Assembly (NCBI GenBank): GCA_003255025.1
Contig: QANY01007347.1
Coordinates: 496,001-560,000, forward strand
Source: Datisca glomerata
Lineage: Eukaryota; Streptophyta; Magnoliopsida; Cucurbitales; Datiscaceae
Reading direction: 5' to 3'
Length of the DNA: 64,000 bases
In this document: positions 33,077 to 45,357 of the stretch, one piece after another
How the letters are laid out: each line of letters begins with the position of its first letter
How positions within the stretch are numbered: position 1 is the stretch's first letter
The notes under the pieces: model-generated
The model's database searches: none
The model's input: only the letters and a program-made list of their open reading frames with translations
What the model was told of the DNA's origin: nothing
Translations under genes and position numbers: made by a program

Positions 33077-35515
33077 TCACCGCGCTCTCCATATGCGCCC
33101 AGCCACCTTCAGCTTTAGTTCCTCTCTATCAGTTGCAGAAAAGAAGAGTGCCAAATTCCTTGGAATTATTAGTCCATCTCTACTATCTCGTACTTTCCTA
33201 TGGCTATCGCGGATACTCCTGGGGATACCTTGCCACGTAAGTTTCCTACCGTTCCCGCCAACTTCTAAGCTATAACTAAACAGTTTTGCCTCATCATCAT
33301 CGCCCATGAATCGCAGAAAGGCCATGTAAACAGGTGACATTCCTAAATGGAATGCCTCAAAGTGCAAACAAAATTGTCGCCCAAAGCAATTGAAAACCTG
33401 CAATGGAAATTGAGAACTAGATTCATCATAAAAGTGCTGATTGTTGTAGTTTATTATCAAACTATATGAAGTATAATTTAACTATATTCTAACTTGTCCA
33501 AGAAAAAACCAGGTTTTATGAAGTATTATTGGTTTTAATCCAAAACCTAAAAGAAACTAAAGAAAAATGCTAGTCCAGGAAAATAAAATCGCTGAGAATA
33601 TAATAATGAACCTAATATCTCTCTACCAATTCATCCATACGGACTTACCTTTGAAAACGACAGTGCTACAATTGACTAAATGTCATTTTAACAAGAATAG
33701 CCATATCTTTTTTTTTAAATATCTTCTGTTCCATCCTCGCAATCATCCAGCAAAGTAGGTTAGAAACATTACCTTAAGTCCTCTTAATCTTAAACTGATT
33801 ATGTAATGTGCATCTCCGACTTATCATCTTCGCATTTGTTTTAATTGACTAGAACAATGCCTACATATAAGATCTTTGGACGTAGTACCTTTTTTCTTTT
33901 TCTCTCTCTAGATGCTTCAAGCCATTACTACTATCATACAGTATACGCAGGCCCTCAGGAAAGATGGATTCCCTAATATAAACAACTCGTGAGACAAACA
34001 ATGAGCCGAGGTTGTGTCGGACTAGCAGAGTCATTTTTCACTCCACATGGACACATATTGCATGGAAAAAGCCTATATCTCAATCAAGTTAATTAGGCTT
34101 ACTCACAAATTGACTTAAACTTCTATTATGTACTATGAGAACTATATTTTGCAAAATTGTTCCGTTAACTATATTTCTGTGCGTAGAGACTGGACGGAGA
34201 AAGACTGGACGAGGCAGGGAGAGGAGGAGAAATAGATCTTACAGTTAACATCCATGTAGCATCTTCAACTTCTTGGGGATTGGATTTGACATATCTGTGG
34301 TTGAAAGTACACCCATCATGCATATCAACTTTGTGATCATCCTTCAGATGCATGACAAGGTACGGGATATCTCCAGCAACCGAACAATTGCTTCCAGCGT
34401 AAGGACAGTTGTACGGGCGGTATTTACAGTTCTTCTCATGCTTGAGCTTGCTAAAGTAAGGAAATATGTCACGACAACCCAGAACCTGGTATCTGCACGG
34501 TAGTTCTAAAGACTCGGCTATTTTTTCCAGAGCCAAACACCTTATATTTCCGAGTTCATGTCGACAGGTAGGGCAGCAGTTCTGAATCCTCGTCTTGCAG
34601 TTTGAACATAGAGTGTGGCCATTTGGACACTGAATAACAAAATAATGTCAGCAAACGATTACACTTGTTGTAGAAGATTATAACACTTCAAGTTATTCTA
34701 TTTACTAAGGTTGAATCTGTTGAAAGAACAAAGACACTATTCTTTCTGTGAATAGAAATTAAGCAGATTGTTTGAAGTACTATAACGTATGGCAATAGCA
34801 TAGAATGCTTAACTGAGTTGCAAGGACTAAAAGATATAGGTAAAAGTATACAGTTGGTGTTTGCTGCAATTTTATCACAATGGTTTCAATTTTGTCAAAT
34901 TAGTCACGAGGAATCAGAAATCATTTGCATTAACAATCTCCTTCAGCATCCGTTAACTGTTCGGTTAACATGTGACATGCATGTGGTCCACCATAGAAGT
35001 CAGGTGACCATGCCATGTTGTTTGGTATAAGTGGACCGCGTATAGGTCAGTGGATAAAAAAGAAGTTGACAGATGTTGGAGGGTGTTAGTTGCTTATGAT
35101 TCGTAAGTGTAGGGACCAAATTGACAAAAGTGAAACTACATGGACAAATTGACTATAAGTACGAACTATAGGGATCTAAAATGTGTTTCACCCAAAGATA
35201 TATTAGGCTGGAGCCTGTCTTTTTCCTTTTCATAAGACAAACTATTACAGGTTTGCTAGTAGTAATTTCGACATCTACTGTTTGAAGAGGAAATACCTGG
35301 TAAATTGGAGGGTACATTAAATTTAGGCAAACAGGACACTCTAGTAGCTCATGCACGTCATTAGTTGATGGCAATCCATGGTTCCCGCCTAAACATGTGG
35401 TGGGCTTTCTAGAAGGGGAGCTTCTCAACTCTGAACTGGAAGTTACTAATTCAGAATCTGTAAATGCTAAGCGAGACTCGGTCACTTCCTCGCAAAATCC
35501 ACCTCCAGGAGACAT
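33077..35515 (-). CDS. SINAT: SINAT-type RING E3 ubiquitin-protein ligase
   Basis: Three coding exons: 35515-35297, 34629-34243 and 33397-33077 (927 nt, 308 residues plus stop). All introns have GT-AG ends in phase 0. The RING (residues 60-95: C60, C63, C74, H78, C81, C84, C92, C95) recruits the E2. Two SIAH-type zinc fingers follow (C118, C125, H137, C141; C148, C155, H167, H172). Exon 3 encodes the TRAF-like substrate-binding domain, starting VFNCFGRQFCLHFEAF and ending GRIWRAR. Length and all metal ligands match the plant SINAT family, which ubiquitinates regulators for proteasomal degradation; this protein's targets are unknown. The start at 35515 (MSPGGG) is chosen because the upstream part of that frame lacks similarity and follows a probable 5' UTR acceptor at 35620. 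Related plant SINAT proteins with a similar serine-rich N-terminus are known to me; subtype assignment is uncertain. Confidence 0.93.
33398..34242 (-). other. SINAT coding intron 2
   Basis: Donor ACT|gtaagatc and acceptor ccattgcag|GTTTTC, 845 bp, phase 0. It splits the conserved WMLT-VFNCFG sequence, a position I expect from other plant SINAT genes. Apparent frames inside it (33567-33758) are chance. Confidence 0.85.
34630..35296 (-). other. SINAT coding intron 1
   Basis: Donor TACCAG|gtatttcc and acceptor gttattcag|TGTCCA, 667 bp, phase 0. It divides the RING finger between its second and third zinc ligands. The plus-strand frame at 34818-35030 inside it is not supported. Confidence 0.85.
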
Positions 35516-37265
35516 GTTTCTTCCTTCAAAAGTTGATATTGTAATTCCTCTTCTCCAATGGGAATTTCTGTTATATTCTATTGATGCACGGCATATGTAT
35601 AGCTTTACAATGCATTTATTCTGCAAAATAAAACCGCTTTTAGAAATCATTGTCCATAGAAGTTCCTTTTTTTAATTTAAACTTGTTTTGGGTAGAAATG
35701 AGATGAAACTCGATAGCCCTTAAGGGTTGAAAAATTGAACTTCTAACAGACAATGTTCGAGGAGGAATTTAAAAGCAAAATACTCTAAAATCCATCTGGG
35801 AAGGACAGGAAGTAATCATTCAAGTGAGTTGAGGGATTTTGGACTAAAAAACAATATACAGATAGAGAAACAAGAAAATACTATTCAAAACAATTCCCCC
35901 TACCCCACCCTCCAGAGGCCACGTCTCCCAGACAAACAACTATGAGGAGAAGTTTGAGAATGAGTGCATAATATGATGTATGGGTAGCAAGCTAAATTTG
36001 AATTAGTAACTTTCTATATACAGTAAGAGTGGCATTTCGGAGTGGACTATATAATATAGCAAATTCAACTTATACAAACATGTAACTGTTTTAGAGGATC
36101 GGTAACATACCTAATGAAATTCAAATTCAACAAAACCTCAACATCACAGAACTTCACTTTAAGAGCATTAATTGTTCGATAAGAAAGAGAAACAAAAAAC
36201 TCTTGCATGTTGCTTATCACAATCGGCTGACTGATTATCTCATACTCCAAAGTATAAAAAAAAAAAAAAAGATAAAACAACCTAAAGAAAAATACATCTT
36301 GAAGTGTTGGACTGGATGTATCAACTCTACTGTGAAATAAAATGGCAAACGTGGAGAAAATTCTGAATTCAAGGTATCATTATGAAGGAATCTCTTGTTT
36401 TCCTAGAAACAGCTTGTTATTTTGTAATTCATCCAACAAATGAGAAGTCTCACAGTTCAAGGTGACAGTAACAAAATCATTGAAGATGTTTAACACCTCA
36501 AAGAACATGAGGAGGACTATGAAAAAAATAAAATGAACAGACGAATTCACCAAGGACCGGACCTTTAGTTTACTAATTATCCTCAATTTTAAAAAGATAA
36601 CAGCACTAATAAAGCTCTGGATCTCTTAAATCAGGGGGAAGAGGTCAAATTTCAAGTTTTTAACGTTTTCTTAGCTGTATGCAGCGTGTAGATAGTGCTT
36701 AATTAATCCCTTAAAAGGACAGACCTCACACATATTACAACTTTCTAAAACAAAAGAAGTGTTATCTAACAAAAGCAAGCATTTTCAACTTCCGTTTTTA
36801 GTGTCTAATCGTTTCTTACCATTTCTCACATTTCTTTCAAAGCACATTACGGAAAAATGATATGCGACTGAAAATGGAACAACTTTTTAGCCCTTGGAAG
36901 CAAAATCCACTGCCAGAGCCATAAACAGTACCAGAAAGAAAGAAAAAAAGAGAGAGAATATCCATACGCAAATTGTCGCTCACACGTTTGAATAAAAGCA
37001 ACGAATAAATAAAAGAACCAAAACTAACCAAAAGCTGTGACACCCAGATGAAATTTCAGCAGTATTAACCCGATTAACCAAAAAGTGAGCGAAAGATTGC
37101 TAAAGAGGCCAAGAAATCAATACCCAGATGGGATTCTGATCCAAACTTTTTGAAGCCTAAACTTTGACCCACTCCACCTCCGAATAAGCGAACCAATCTG
37201 GGAACCAAAAGGAAGGCAGAAGACAAGCACAGCACAAGCAGAGGGTTGGGTGAGGTGGAGCAGTG
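35516..37265 (-). other. Probable split 5' untranslated region of SINAT
   Basis: A pyrimidine-rich acceptor (tattttgcag|AATAAATGC) at 35620 ends a likely 105-nt 5' UTR exon before the ATG. About 1.5 kb upstream, a less AT-rich stretch rich in ct (37124-37265) ends in CATCTGG|gtattg, a good donor, and would be the first exon. A similar CATCTGG|gtgtca lies about 80 bp further in. SINAT genes commonly carry a 5' UTR intron, but this is inference from splice-like sequence; the frames within the intron (36065, 36380 and 36837) are not genes. Confidence 0.45.
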
Positions 37266-37330
37266 TCCGTGAAAGCTGGCTCCGGATTATAAGTGTCTAA
37301 TATTTGATTGTCAATTTAAGAATGGCCAAC
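37266..37330 (-). promoter_or_regulatory. Candidate SINAT core promoter
   Basis: Minus strand holds a TATA-like CTTATAATCC at about 37296-37287, roughly 25-30 nt before the probable first UTR exon. The base composition changes sharply here from GC-richer exon to AT-rich upstream DNA. Weak evidence from position alone. Confidence 0.3.
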
Positions 37331-40204
37331 TTCCTAGCAAATAGATTTTCGAAAATATATAAAATATGATAAACAAATAAGATAATGTCAAAGATTTGGT
37401 TTACCTTTATAAACACATTGGTCACCCAGTGATTAGCGCAAATGTAAAAGGAATTAAAATAAATCTACAGAGATAAAGATGGGTTGATGTAATTATTTAA
37501 ATTTCACATTCATATTTTATATTTTATGAATTTAAATTATATTTTTTCATCTCTTTTAAATATATAATATAATTTTGATAAAAAGAATAAAATAAAAAAT
37601 AAACCTTCATGTCTTAATTACATCTTGCACTAATGGACGGAAAATGGGTTTAACTAAAGATTTCAATGGGATTGAGCTGTCGTTTTTAAGAGTGTATCAG
37701 TGATACAGTGTTGGCTTTTGCATAATGCTGGGAAGGTGAGATTTTCCTCGCGAAAAAGTTTGAAAATTTCAACTATTTTGACTTTTCTCCCAAATCCTGC
37801 CGTTAAAACAAAATTCACATATTAATGGCGTTGTCTATCATCTGGGACAAAATCCTATTCTTAATTAATTCGTGTCAGATCTAATTGGGTGGATTCAGGA
37901 GTCAATGTTAAAAAGTATGACTTCTCAAACCAAACCAGTTATTGCCTTAATTTGTTTTCGAGCTTACCTGAAACTGAGCACTTGTGATTGTAAGTTTGAT
38001 AATGCCACGTGCAAGTGTGCGTCGGTATTGGGAATCCAATGAGTCCCAATAATGTAATCCAGGGGAAGATGTTACAGCAATAAAAATAAGATTAACTTCA
38101 TCAATAATTAAGAAAATTAATCTATATTTTTACTATATATAAAAGTGTAATTTTTCTACATTATCCGTACATTATATTCATATAAAAAGTTTTTTTTAAC
38201 TCTTATATATTTATTATTCTAATTATCATATGAAAGTCTTTTTAACTTCTTTGTTTAAATATTATCTTTAAAGACATTTTTTCCTCATTTTCAATTTAAA
38301 ATCATAAAAAGAATAATTATAAGTAAAAAATAAGTCTCAATTAGTTAAGATTTATTTATTGTCATTTATGCGTAAATCTTAAAAGACTAATATAGAAAAA
38401 AGTCTTAAATTAACCTAATATTTTTTAGTTAATATTATTTTATTGTCATTTTATGTATATACTCATAAAACTTTATTGAGCGGAAGGAATAAAAGAAATT
38501 TATATATATAACTCCTTCTTTTATCATATCTTAATTTTTAATATATTAAAAGTGAGATGAGAAGAAGAATCATTTTTAGATCATTTTCTCAACTCCTTAT
38601 TTTACAATTTCAAAATTACCCTTGAGTCTATTGATGGCGCACTATTAATAATAATGTTCTTCTTTTATTATTTCTTAAAATAATGTATCTCTTAAGTAAA
38701 CTTTTTATTTTTTTTAGTTTTAGACATGAGAATATATTCAGTTATTTCGCCGTTAACATATATATTAGAAAAATTCAATGAATAATCAATAAAAGAAGAA
38801 AACATGTTTTTATTTCATTTATTAGTAGATATCAAAGAAATAATATATTAAAAAATCTAATTAAAAAATGTATAGAGGATGTTCGTCTAGTATAACTAAC
38901 TTAATTAAAAATATTTTGGTGAGTAAGACTTATGAAAAATATAAAAGTTATAATTGTAGTTTCTAATTTTATTTACTAATAAATGAATCTTATTCAAAGT
39001 TTTATATTTTTATGAACAAGTAACGTATAAGAAACAATCAAAATAAATTAAGAACGTCAAACTTAAAAATATTTTACAGGTTCAGTTTTTAAGAAATGTA
39101 TACGTGTGTACGTGATCACTCATCGGAAATAAAGAATGAAAAAGAAAGGCTAGATAATTAAGGTTCAATTTACTAGCCAATTTTAAAATCATCTTGGTGG
39201 TCTTTTGGGGATTTTTTTTTTTGTTTAGTTTCAATTATCTTGAGACATCCCAAAGTATATTAAGGGGACCAAATTTGAGACTATGTTATTGTTCTAAGGA
39301 AAGATTCATTATTAATTTTTTAGTAATAATATATTTAGTAAATTTCACTTAATGCCCTTGAGATTTCTCATAATTACACTTAGTCACGTCTTCTTTAAGA
39401 AATAGACACACAGTCCTTAACTATGTAGATGTTTCTCTGTTACCCCCTAACAAATTGGAGGGGGGGGGGGGGGGNNNNNNNNNNGGGGGGGGGGGCAATA
39501 ATTTAACTTCCGAAATAAAGAAATACAAAATGATGGGGTTTTCATTTCATCTTTCTTCCTCACATAATTAATCTCCTTAAAATAATGAAATGCGCTTCAT
39601 CTTTCTTGCTTCTTCTGTCTTTCTTCTCACGCTTTGGATGAGAAGACCAACTCACTCGATTAGGTTAGAATCTATTATGCTTCAGGTGGCTTTTATCCAA
39701 AAAAAACATGCAGTAATTTTTAGTCAAAATGAAGCAAATTTATATTATTTAGTTCTCTTTTGTATGCTGAAGTTTTATTTCCCTTCATTGGGTTCAGGGA
39801 AGGGAGCTTGCCCATTATATACTTGGGGTGCCCTCGATGTCATCTAAACTATTAAATGTTGATTGTGAGACGCTTGTTGATAGAATTATAGGGAGAGTAA
39901 AAAACCAGGAAAAGAAATACTTATCATATGTAAGTTTCTGCTATCTAGATAAGTGTTTATGATCCAAGTGAGTAGCTCAACTTAATCCCAATGAGATTGA
40001 AATTTTGAATTTTTGTCCGCAAAATTTATTTAAATATACTACAAAAATTACACAAGTAAAAGAAATATATACTGCATATACTATCTAAACAGACGAAATC
40101 TAGGTACCGGTGCGCGTGTGCACCAGACTCTCTCCGCGTGGAACTCTGTTTTTCTTAAAAATCATGTCTAAAGGTTATTTTTTATGTTTTTTTATTTGTG
40201 GCCA
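37331..40204. other. AT-rich spacer with an assembly gap
   Basis: No gene recognised. The plus-strand 85-codon frame at 39590-39847 begins with a hydrophobic stretch (FIFLASSVFLLTLWMRR) but shows no domain, and its remainder looks random. Around 39340-39450 lies a phrase 'ttcacttaatgcccttgagatttctcataatta' that reads like a dispersed plant repeat. Confidence 0.45.
39475..39484. other. Assembly gap (10 N) flanked by poly-G
   Basis: Ten undetermined bases lie between a run of about 15 G and a run of about 11 G. The true size and content are unknown. Long G runs at both edges are typical of a sequencing or gap-filling failure rather than genomic sequence. Confidence 0.95.
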
Positions 40205-41715
40205 TTTTTTACGATTTTTTATGTAGTGTCGTGTGACACTACAGTATTGCACCCCAACTCCTGTAGTGTCACATGACACTACAGTAATCCATGTCAATCT
40301 CTGATTCTCAATCAGTGATTGACACATTGTAATTACTAAAAATTAAATATTTATTTTAATCAGATAACTATCTAGATCTCAGTTAATTCAAAATTAACTT
40401 ATCTGATTATCCCTATCAACTAACTTATCTGTTAGTTCACAAATAACAGATTTAGTTGATTCAAATTAATATCTAATAATATTTTATAATTATCTAATTT
40501 CACAAATTAGATATTTTGTCTCACTTATCGATAATGATAAGATTAATCGATATAATTATTTGTGTGTGTGTATGATTTCTAAAATTTATATATAAATAAT
40601 TCGATTAATTAATTATTAATTAATTAATCACACACAATTATCTCATAATTATGTACTTGTCTCAAAATGAAAACTCATTTTGCAAGTCAGTCTTTTTCTC
40701 ATGTCCTGAAATATTCATACCCTAGACTGCGTAGTACAGAGGTAACTTGGAGACCATGAACCTATAATTCTAGGCTTCAATAAACTAGATTATTAATTAA
40801 ATAATTTTATTTATCAATTCCATTATTACTCTACTATAAATATGAAATTATACTTTTAGAGATTATAGAATGTATTTACACAGTATTCTCGTTTAGTTCG
40901 TTGATATAATCATTTTCATATAGTCATGTCCTCCAATTATTGGTTCGTAAATTAGAGCTGGTCAAAATTACAATTTTACCCTTCTAATTATCTTTTGCTC
41001 CTTAAGTACCATTAATTCACTAGTGAATAGATAATTTATAATCATATTATAAATTTGAGCTCAATAACCATTCAGTTTCATAAGTAACACTTAAGTGAAC
41101 TAATATGCAATCCGTTAGCAAAGCTTGGATTCCATATCTTGTATGATCATGTTCACAGCCATCCATATCACCGAATCTTCAAAACAAAATTCACTAGCCT
41201 GTTTTACAAACAAACCTTAACGAGTTAATCAAAAGTTCTAATAGACATGTATAGGAGTTCATGGCTACTCAGGATTCAGATTGGTCTACATATAATCGAT
41301 CATCATATTCATGTGTATTAAATCATTATGATAAATGATACGTTAATAAAGATATTAATTCACATCGGTCCTGTCATATATAATTTTATTATATAAAGTA
41401 TCTTCACTAATATGTCTGTCCATCCACATCAATGATCCAGATCTAGATCACATGCATTCATAATACTTAGTGAACCATACTAGCAATCATTCATTAAATA
41501 TTTCATACTTTAATATGTTGTTGACATTTTTATTCATTATCTATGATCTTAATCCTCTCGTACTAATATAAGATGATAGACTCATTAATGAATATGAAAT
41601 TTTTAGATATTTATGTAAATAATTCAACAATAATTTAAAAGAACAAGTATAAGAAAAATATTAAATTTTATATTAAAATGTCAATACCTATGTTTTGAGG
41701 GTATTACTCCCAACA
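40205..41715 (-). repeat. 3' LTR of copia C, end missing
   Basis: Starts (minus) TGTTGGGAGTAATACCC at 41715 next to a purine tract gagggggagatt. It aligns with the 5' LTR of C for about 1.5 kb, including palindromic TGTAGTGTC/GACACTAC copies at 40222-40290. Similarity fades at about 40205, leaving roughly 0.55-0.7 kb of the LTR end missing or replaced. Confidence 0.8.
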
Positions 41716-41717
41716 AT

Positions 41718-41895
41718 CTCCCCCTCGCCCTAAAGTAAATGTGGCATCTCTCTCAACCCTATGTTATACACATAACCCTCAAATGACTTCGTCGGAAGTG
41801 TCTTGGTAAAATGATGAGTCAGGTTCTGATACGACGCTATCTCCATAACAGTCACATCCTCTCAATACATGATATCTCTTACAAGATGATATTTA
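41718..41895 (-). pseudogene. 3' end of copia C RNase H
   Basis: Minus strand reads KYHLVRDIM and, after changes, TKTLPTKSFEGYVYN, the last codons of pol before the purine tract. About 60 codons between this piece and the piece at 44010 are missing, judged against element B. The plus-strand 61-codon frame starting at 41811 is a shadow. Confidence 0.75.
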
Positions 41896-43985
41896 TGTTG
41901 TGGGTTATGCCCTCAAAACATGTGTATGAACATTTTGATATGAAATTTAATAAGGATGATATTTTTCTTATAATTGTTCTTTTAAATTATTGTTGAATAA
42001 TTTATATAAATATCTGAAAATTTCATATTCATTCATGAGACTATGATCTTGTATTAGTACGAGAGAATTAAAATCATAGATAATGAATAAAATTGTCAGC
42101 AACATATTAAAGTATGAAATCTTTAATCAATGGTTGCTAGTACGGTTCACTAAGCATTATGAATGCATATGATCTAGATCCAGATCATTGATATGGATAG
42201 ACATCTTAGTAAAAGTGCTTTATATAATGAGATTACATATCCATTTAATACATATCAACATATTGTTTATCATAAAGATTTAATACATATCAATTCGATG
42301 ATCATATGTAGATCAGTCTAAATCTTGAATAGTCATGAACTCCTACGCATGTCAACTTGATTTTTTTATTCTCTCGTTAAGGTTTGTTTAGAAACATGCT
42401 AGTGACTTTTTTTTGGAGATTAAGTGATATGGATGGTTGGGAACATGATTTTACAAAATTTAGAATCCAAGCTTTCCTAACGGATCGTATATTGGTTCTC
42501 TTAAGCGTTAATTCTGAAATTGAATGGTTATTCAGCTCAAATTTATAATAAGATTATAAATTAGTCATTCACAAGTGGATTATTGGTACTTAAAGATTAA
42601 GAGGTAATTAGAAGGGTAAATTGATAATTTTGACCAGTTCTGATCTACGAACCAATAATTGGATGACAGAACTACGTGAAATAATTATATGAGCGGACTA
42701 AATGAGAATACTCTGTAAATACAATATGTAATATCTAAGAGTGCAACTCCATATTTATAGTGGAGTAATTATTGAATTAAAAAATAATATTTTTTAATTA
42801 AAGAGTTTAATTAATAATCTAGATTATTGGAGCTTAGGATTATATGTTCATGGTCTCTAAGTCATCTTTGTATTATGTAGTCTAGGGTGTGAATATTTTA
42901 GAACATGAGAAAAAAATTGACTTGCAAAATGAGTTTTTATTATGAGGCAAATACATAATTATGAGAAAATTGTGTGTGATTAATTGATTAAGAATTAATA
43001 TATATNTGTATAAATATTTATTGATTTTTTTAATTATCTATAAGTGAGACAAAATATCTAATTTCTGAAATTAGATAATGAAATTATTATTAGATAATAA
43101 TATGAATTAACTAAATCTGTTATTTATGAAATAACAGATAATTTAGTTGATAGGGATAATCGGATATGTTAATTTTGAAATAACACATATCTAGATATTT
43201 AATACGCAGTAATTGCCACATGTTAATCATTGATTGGGTATCAGAGATTATCATGGACTACTGTAGTGTCATGCGACACTGTAGTTGTGCACAATAGTAG
43301 TGGATCCCACTGCTACTGGTAATTTTATAATTAAATATTATTTCAATTATCCAAAAATATCTGATACGCCATTATTAGGAAAACATATACATATATTATT
43401 CTGATGGCTTAAGATAATGAGATAGTTGAATAAGTTGAACCAGTTAATGAATCAAAGAATTTATTCACCAATCAAGGGTTGAGAGAAAAACACAACTCTC
43501 AAGGAGTGAATTTTCTATGATTAAGAGTTAATCAAAGCTCTAAAAAATTATCGTCACGTACTTTTATAGAATCGTCTCACAAAAGTCATTGTCAGTAAAA
43601 TCTCTAGATTTAATGTGTTGAGTACATTTAGAGACAGAAAAATATCTTCGTTGCATTCTACGTGCGCGCACACGTCCTAGTGCGTTGAAGGCGAAACTCA
43701 AAGAAGAAGACACGAGGCAATTGACTTGGAAGATCTTGGTGTGGATCTCGGAGTCTGCTGATCTTTGGAACAATTTTGTGAGAATGGAGAATCGATTGGT
43801 TTCGCAAAGACGCTTGATTTAGACTACAAGAGATATATGATTCTTAACATTGGATGTTGTTAATTTAATATATAAATATATAATGGATCATGATTGATTG
43901 AAAAGAGTTTTCAATAAAAAAAAATTGGTTATCGTAGCGTTGCGAAATTTTGTTTTATTAAAATATTGATTTTTATTAAAAATTT
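41896..43985 (+). repeat. Near-complete LTR in opposite orientation within copia C
   Basis: Starts TGTTGTGGGTTATGCCC and aligns as a plus-strand copy to the whole C LTR, including the palindromic TGTAGTGTCATGCGACACTG motif at 43262-43285 and, at the far end, sequence equivalent to the terminal 'ttttattaaaa' region. The last 30 or so bases differ from C. One undetermined base is at 43006. It sits inside the RNase H coding region, with about 190 bp of target missing and no target duplication, so a plain solo-LTR insertion does not explain it. Confidence 0.75.
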
Positions 43986-43989
43986 AATT

Positions 43990-45350
43990 TTTAAAATGGA
44001 CACACACCATTGTAGAATCTGCAATGCTGGATTGTTTGATACTTGTCTAGAGTACAACATCTCCACCTAGGATGAATTCTGATCCAGAAGTTGACTTTTG
44101 ATTATATTTATCTGATTGAAAAGTCAGAATCGGTATATCTAGTGGGGTTCAGGTCTCCACCTGAATAAAAAAGCATATAGTTTCTCGTTCTCCTAAGATA
44201 CTTGAGAATGTGCTTTACTGCAATCCAATGTTCCAAACCTGGATTCGATTGATAATGACTGAAAATTCTCACTACATAACAAATGTCTGGTCTCGTACAC
44301 AACTTGACATACATGAGACTATCAATAGCTGAAGCATAATGAACATTTCTCATATCCTCTTCCTCCTGAGGTGTCTTAGGACATTGCTCTTTGGAGAGGA
44401 CAATTCCATGTCTGGTTGATAGTTGACCCTTTTTAGAATTCTCCATAGAGAATCTCTCCAGCACATTATCAATATAATATGTCTGAGAAAGTGCCAATAA
44501 CTTGTTCTTTCTACCTCTTAAGATTTATATGCCTAGAATATAGCTCATCTTTTCTAAATCTTTCAATTGAAATTTCTCAACTAACCACTTCTTTACCTTT
44601 GACAAAGTTTCTACATCATTCTCAATGAGTAGAATATCGTCAACATAAAGAACTAAGAAAACCACTTTCTTATTTTTTATGTATTTATAAACACAAGCTT
44701 CATCAATATTTTGCTCTAAACCATATGATTTAATAATCTCATTAAATGTAAGATTCTAAGATCTAGATGTTTGTTTTAATCCATAAATAGATTTAAGCAA
44801 CTTGCATACTTTCTGATCTTACCTCCTTTTTACGAACCTTCTGGTTGCATCATATAGATGATTTCTTCAAGATAGCGATTCAGAAAAGCTGTATTGAAGT
44901 CCATTTGTCATATTTCATAGTCCAAACTAAGGCAATCAAAAGAATGCAAATGAATTTTAGTAAGCAACATTGGAGAATGTCTCTTCATAATCGACTTCTT
45001 CCTTTTGTGTATAGCGTTTACCTACTAGCCATGCCTGAAAGTCTCAACTTTCTCATCTACAACTCTTTTCTTCTTGAAGATTCATTTACATCCAATAAGC
45101 CTGACATCTTCAAGTGGATCTACAAGTTCCTAGACGAAATTAGTAGACCTCGATTTCATTTCCTGGTTCATGACATCTTGCAATTTCTCCTTTTCAGGAT
45201 CATCCATTGTTTCTTCAAAATATAATGGATCATCATTATTAGTGTCAGTTACTAGGACATGTGCTTCTAGTTCATAGCGAATAGGTTGTCTTACAACCCT
45301 CCCACTACGACGTTGCGTCGGGGTTTCCTAAATAGGAACTGTGATTTCTC
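43990..45350 (-). pseudogene. Copia C reverse transcriptase and RNase H, broken
   Basis: Minus-strand RT fragments include NHEMK-type sequence near 45150-45180, a TAFLNRYLEEII-type block near 44860-44900, and LYVDDILLIEND near 44632-44650, with the catalytic YVDD intact. The open frame 44497-44108 carries ALSQTYYIDNVLERFSMENS, KEQCPKTPQEEEDMRNVHYA and DICYVVRIFSHYQSN, ending in RNase H with GGDLNPTRYTDSDF. Coding is cut at about 44010 (IADSTM) by the inverted LTR. Stops at several points. Confidence 0.85.
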
Positions 45351-45357
45351 TGGTTTG

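Noticed and set aside
39590..39847. 85-codon frame with a signal-peptide-like start
   Set aside because: The hydrophobic start is followed by random-looking sequence with no conserved cysteines or domain, in repeat-rich AT DNA beside an assembly gap.
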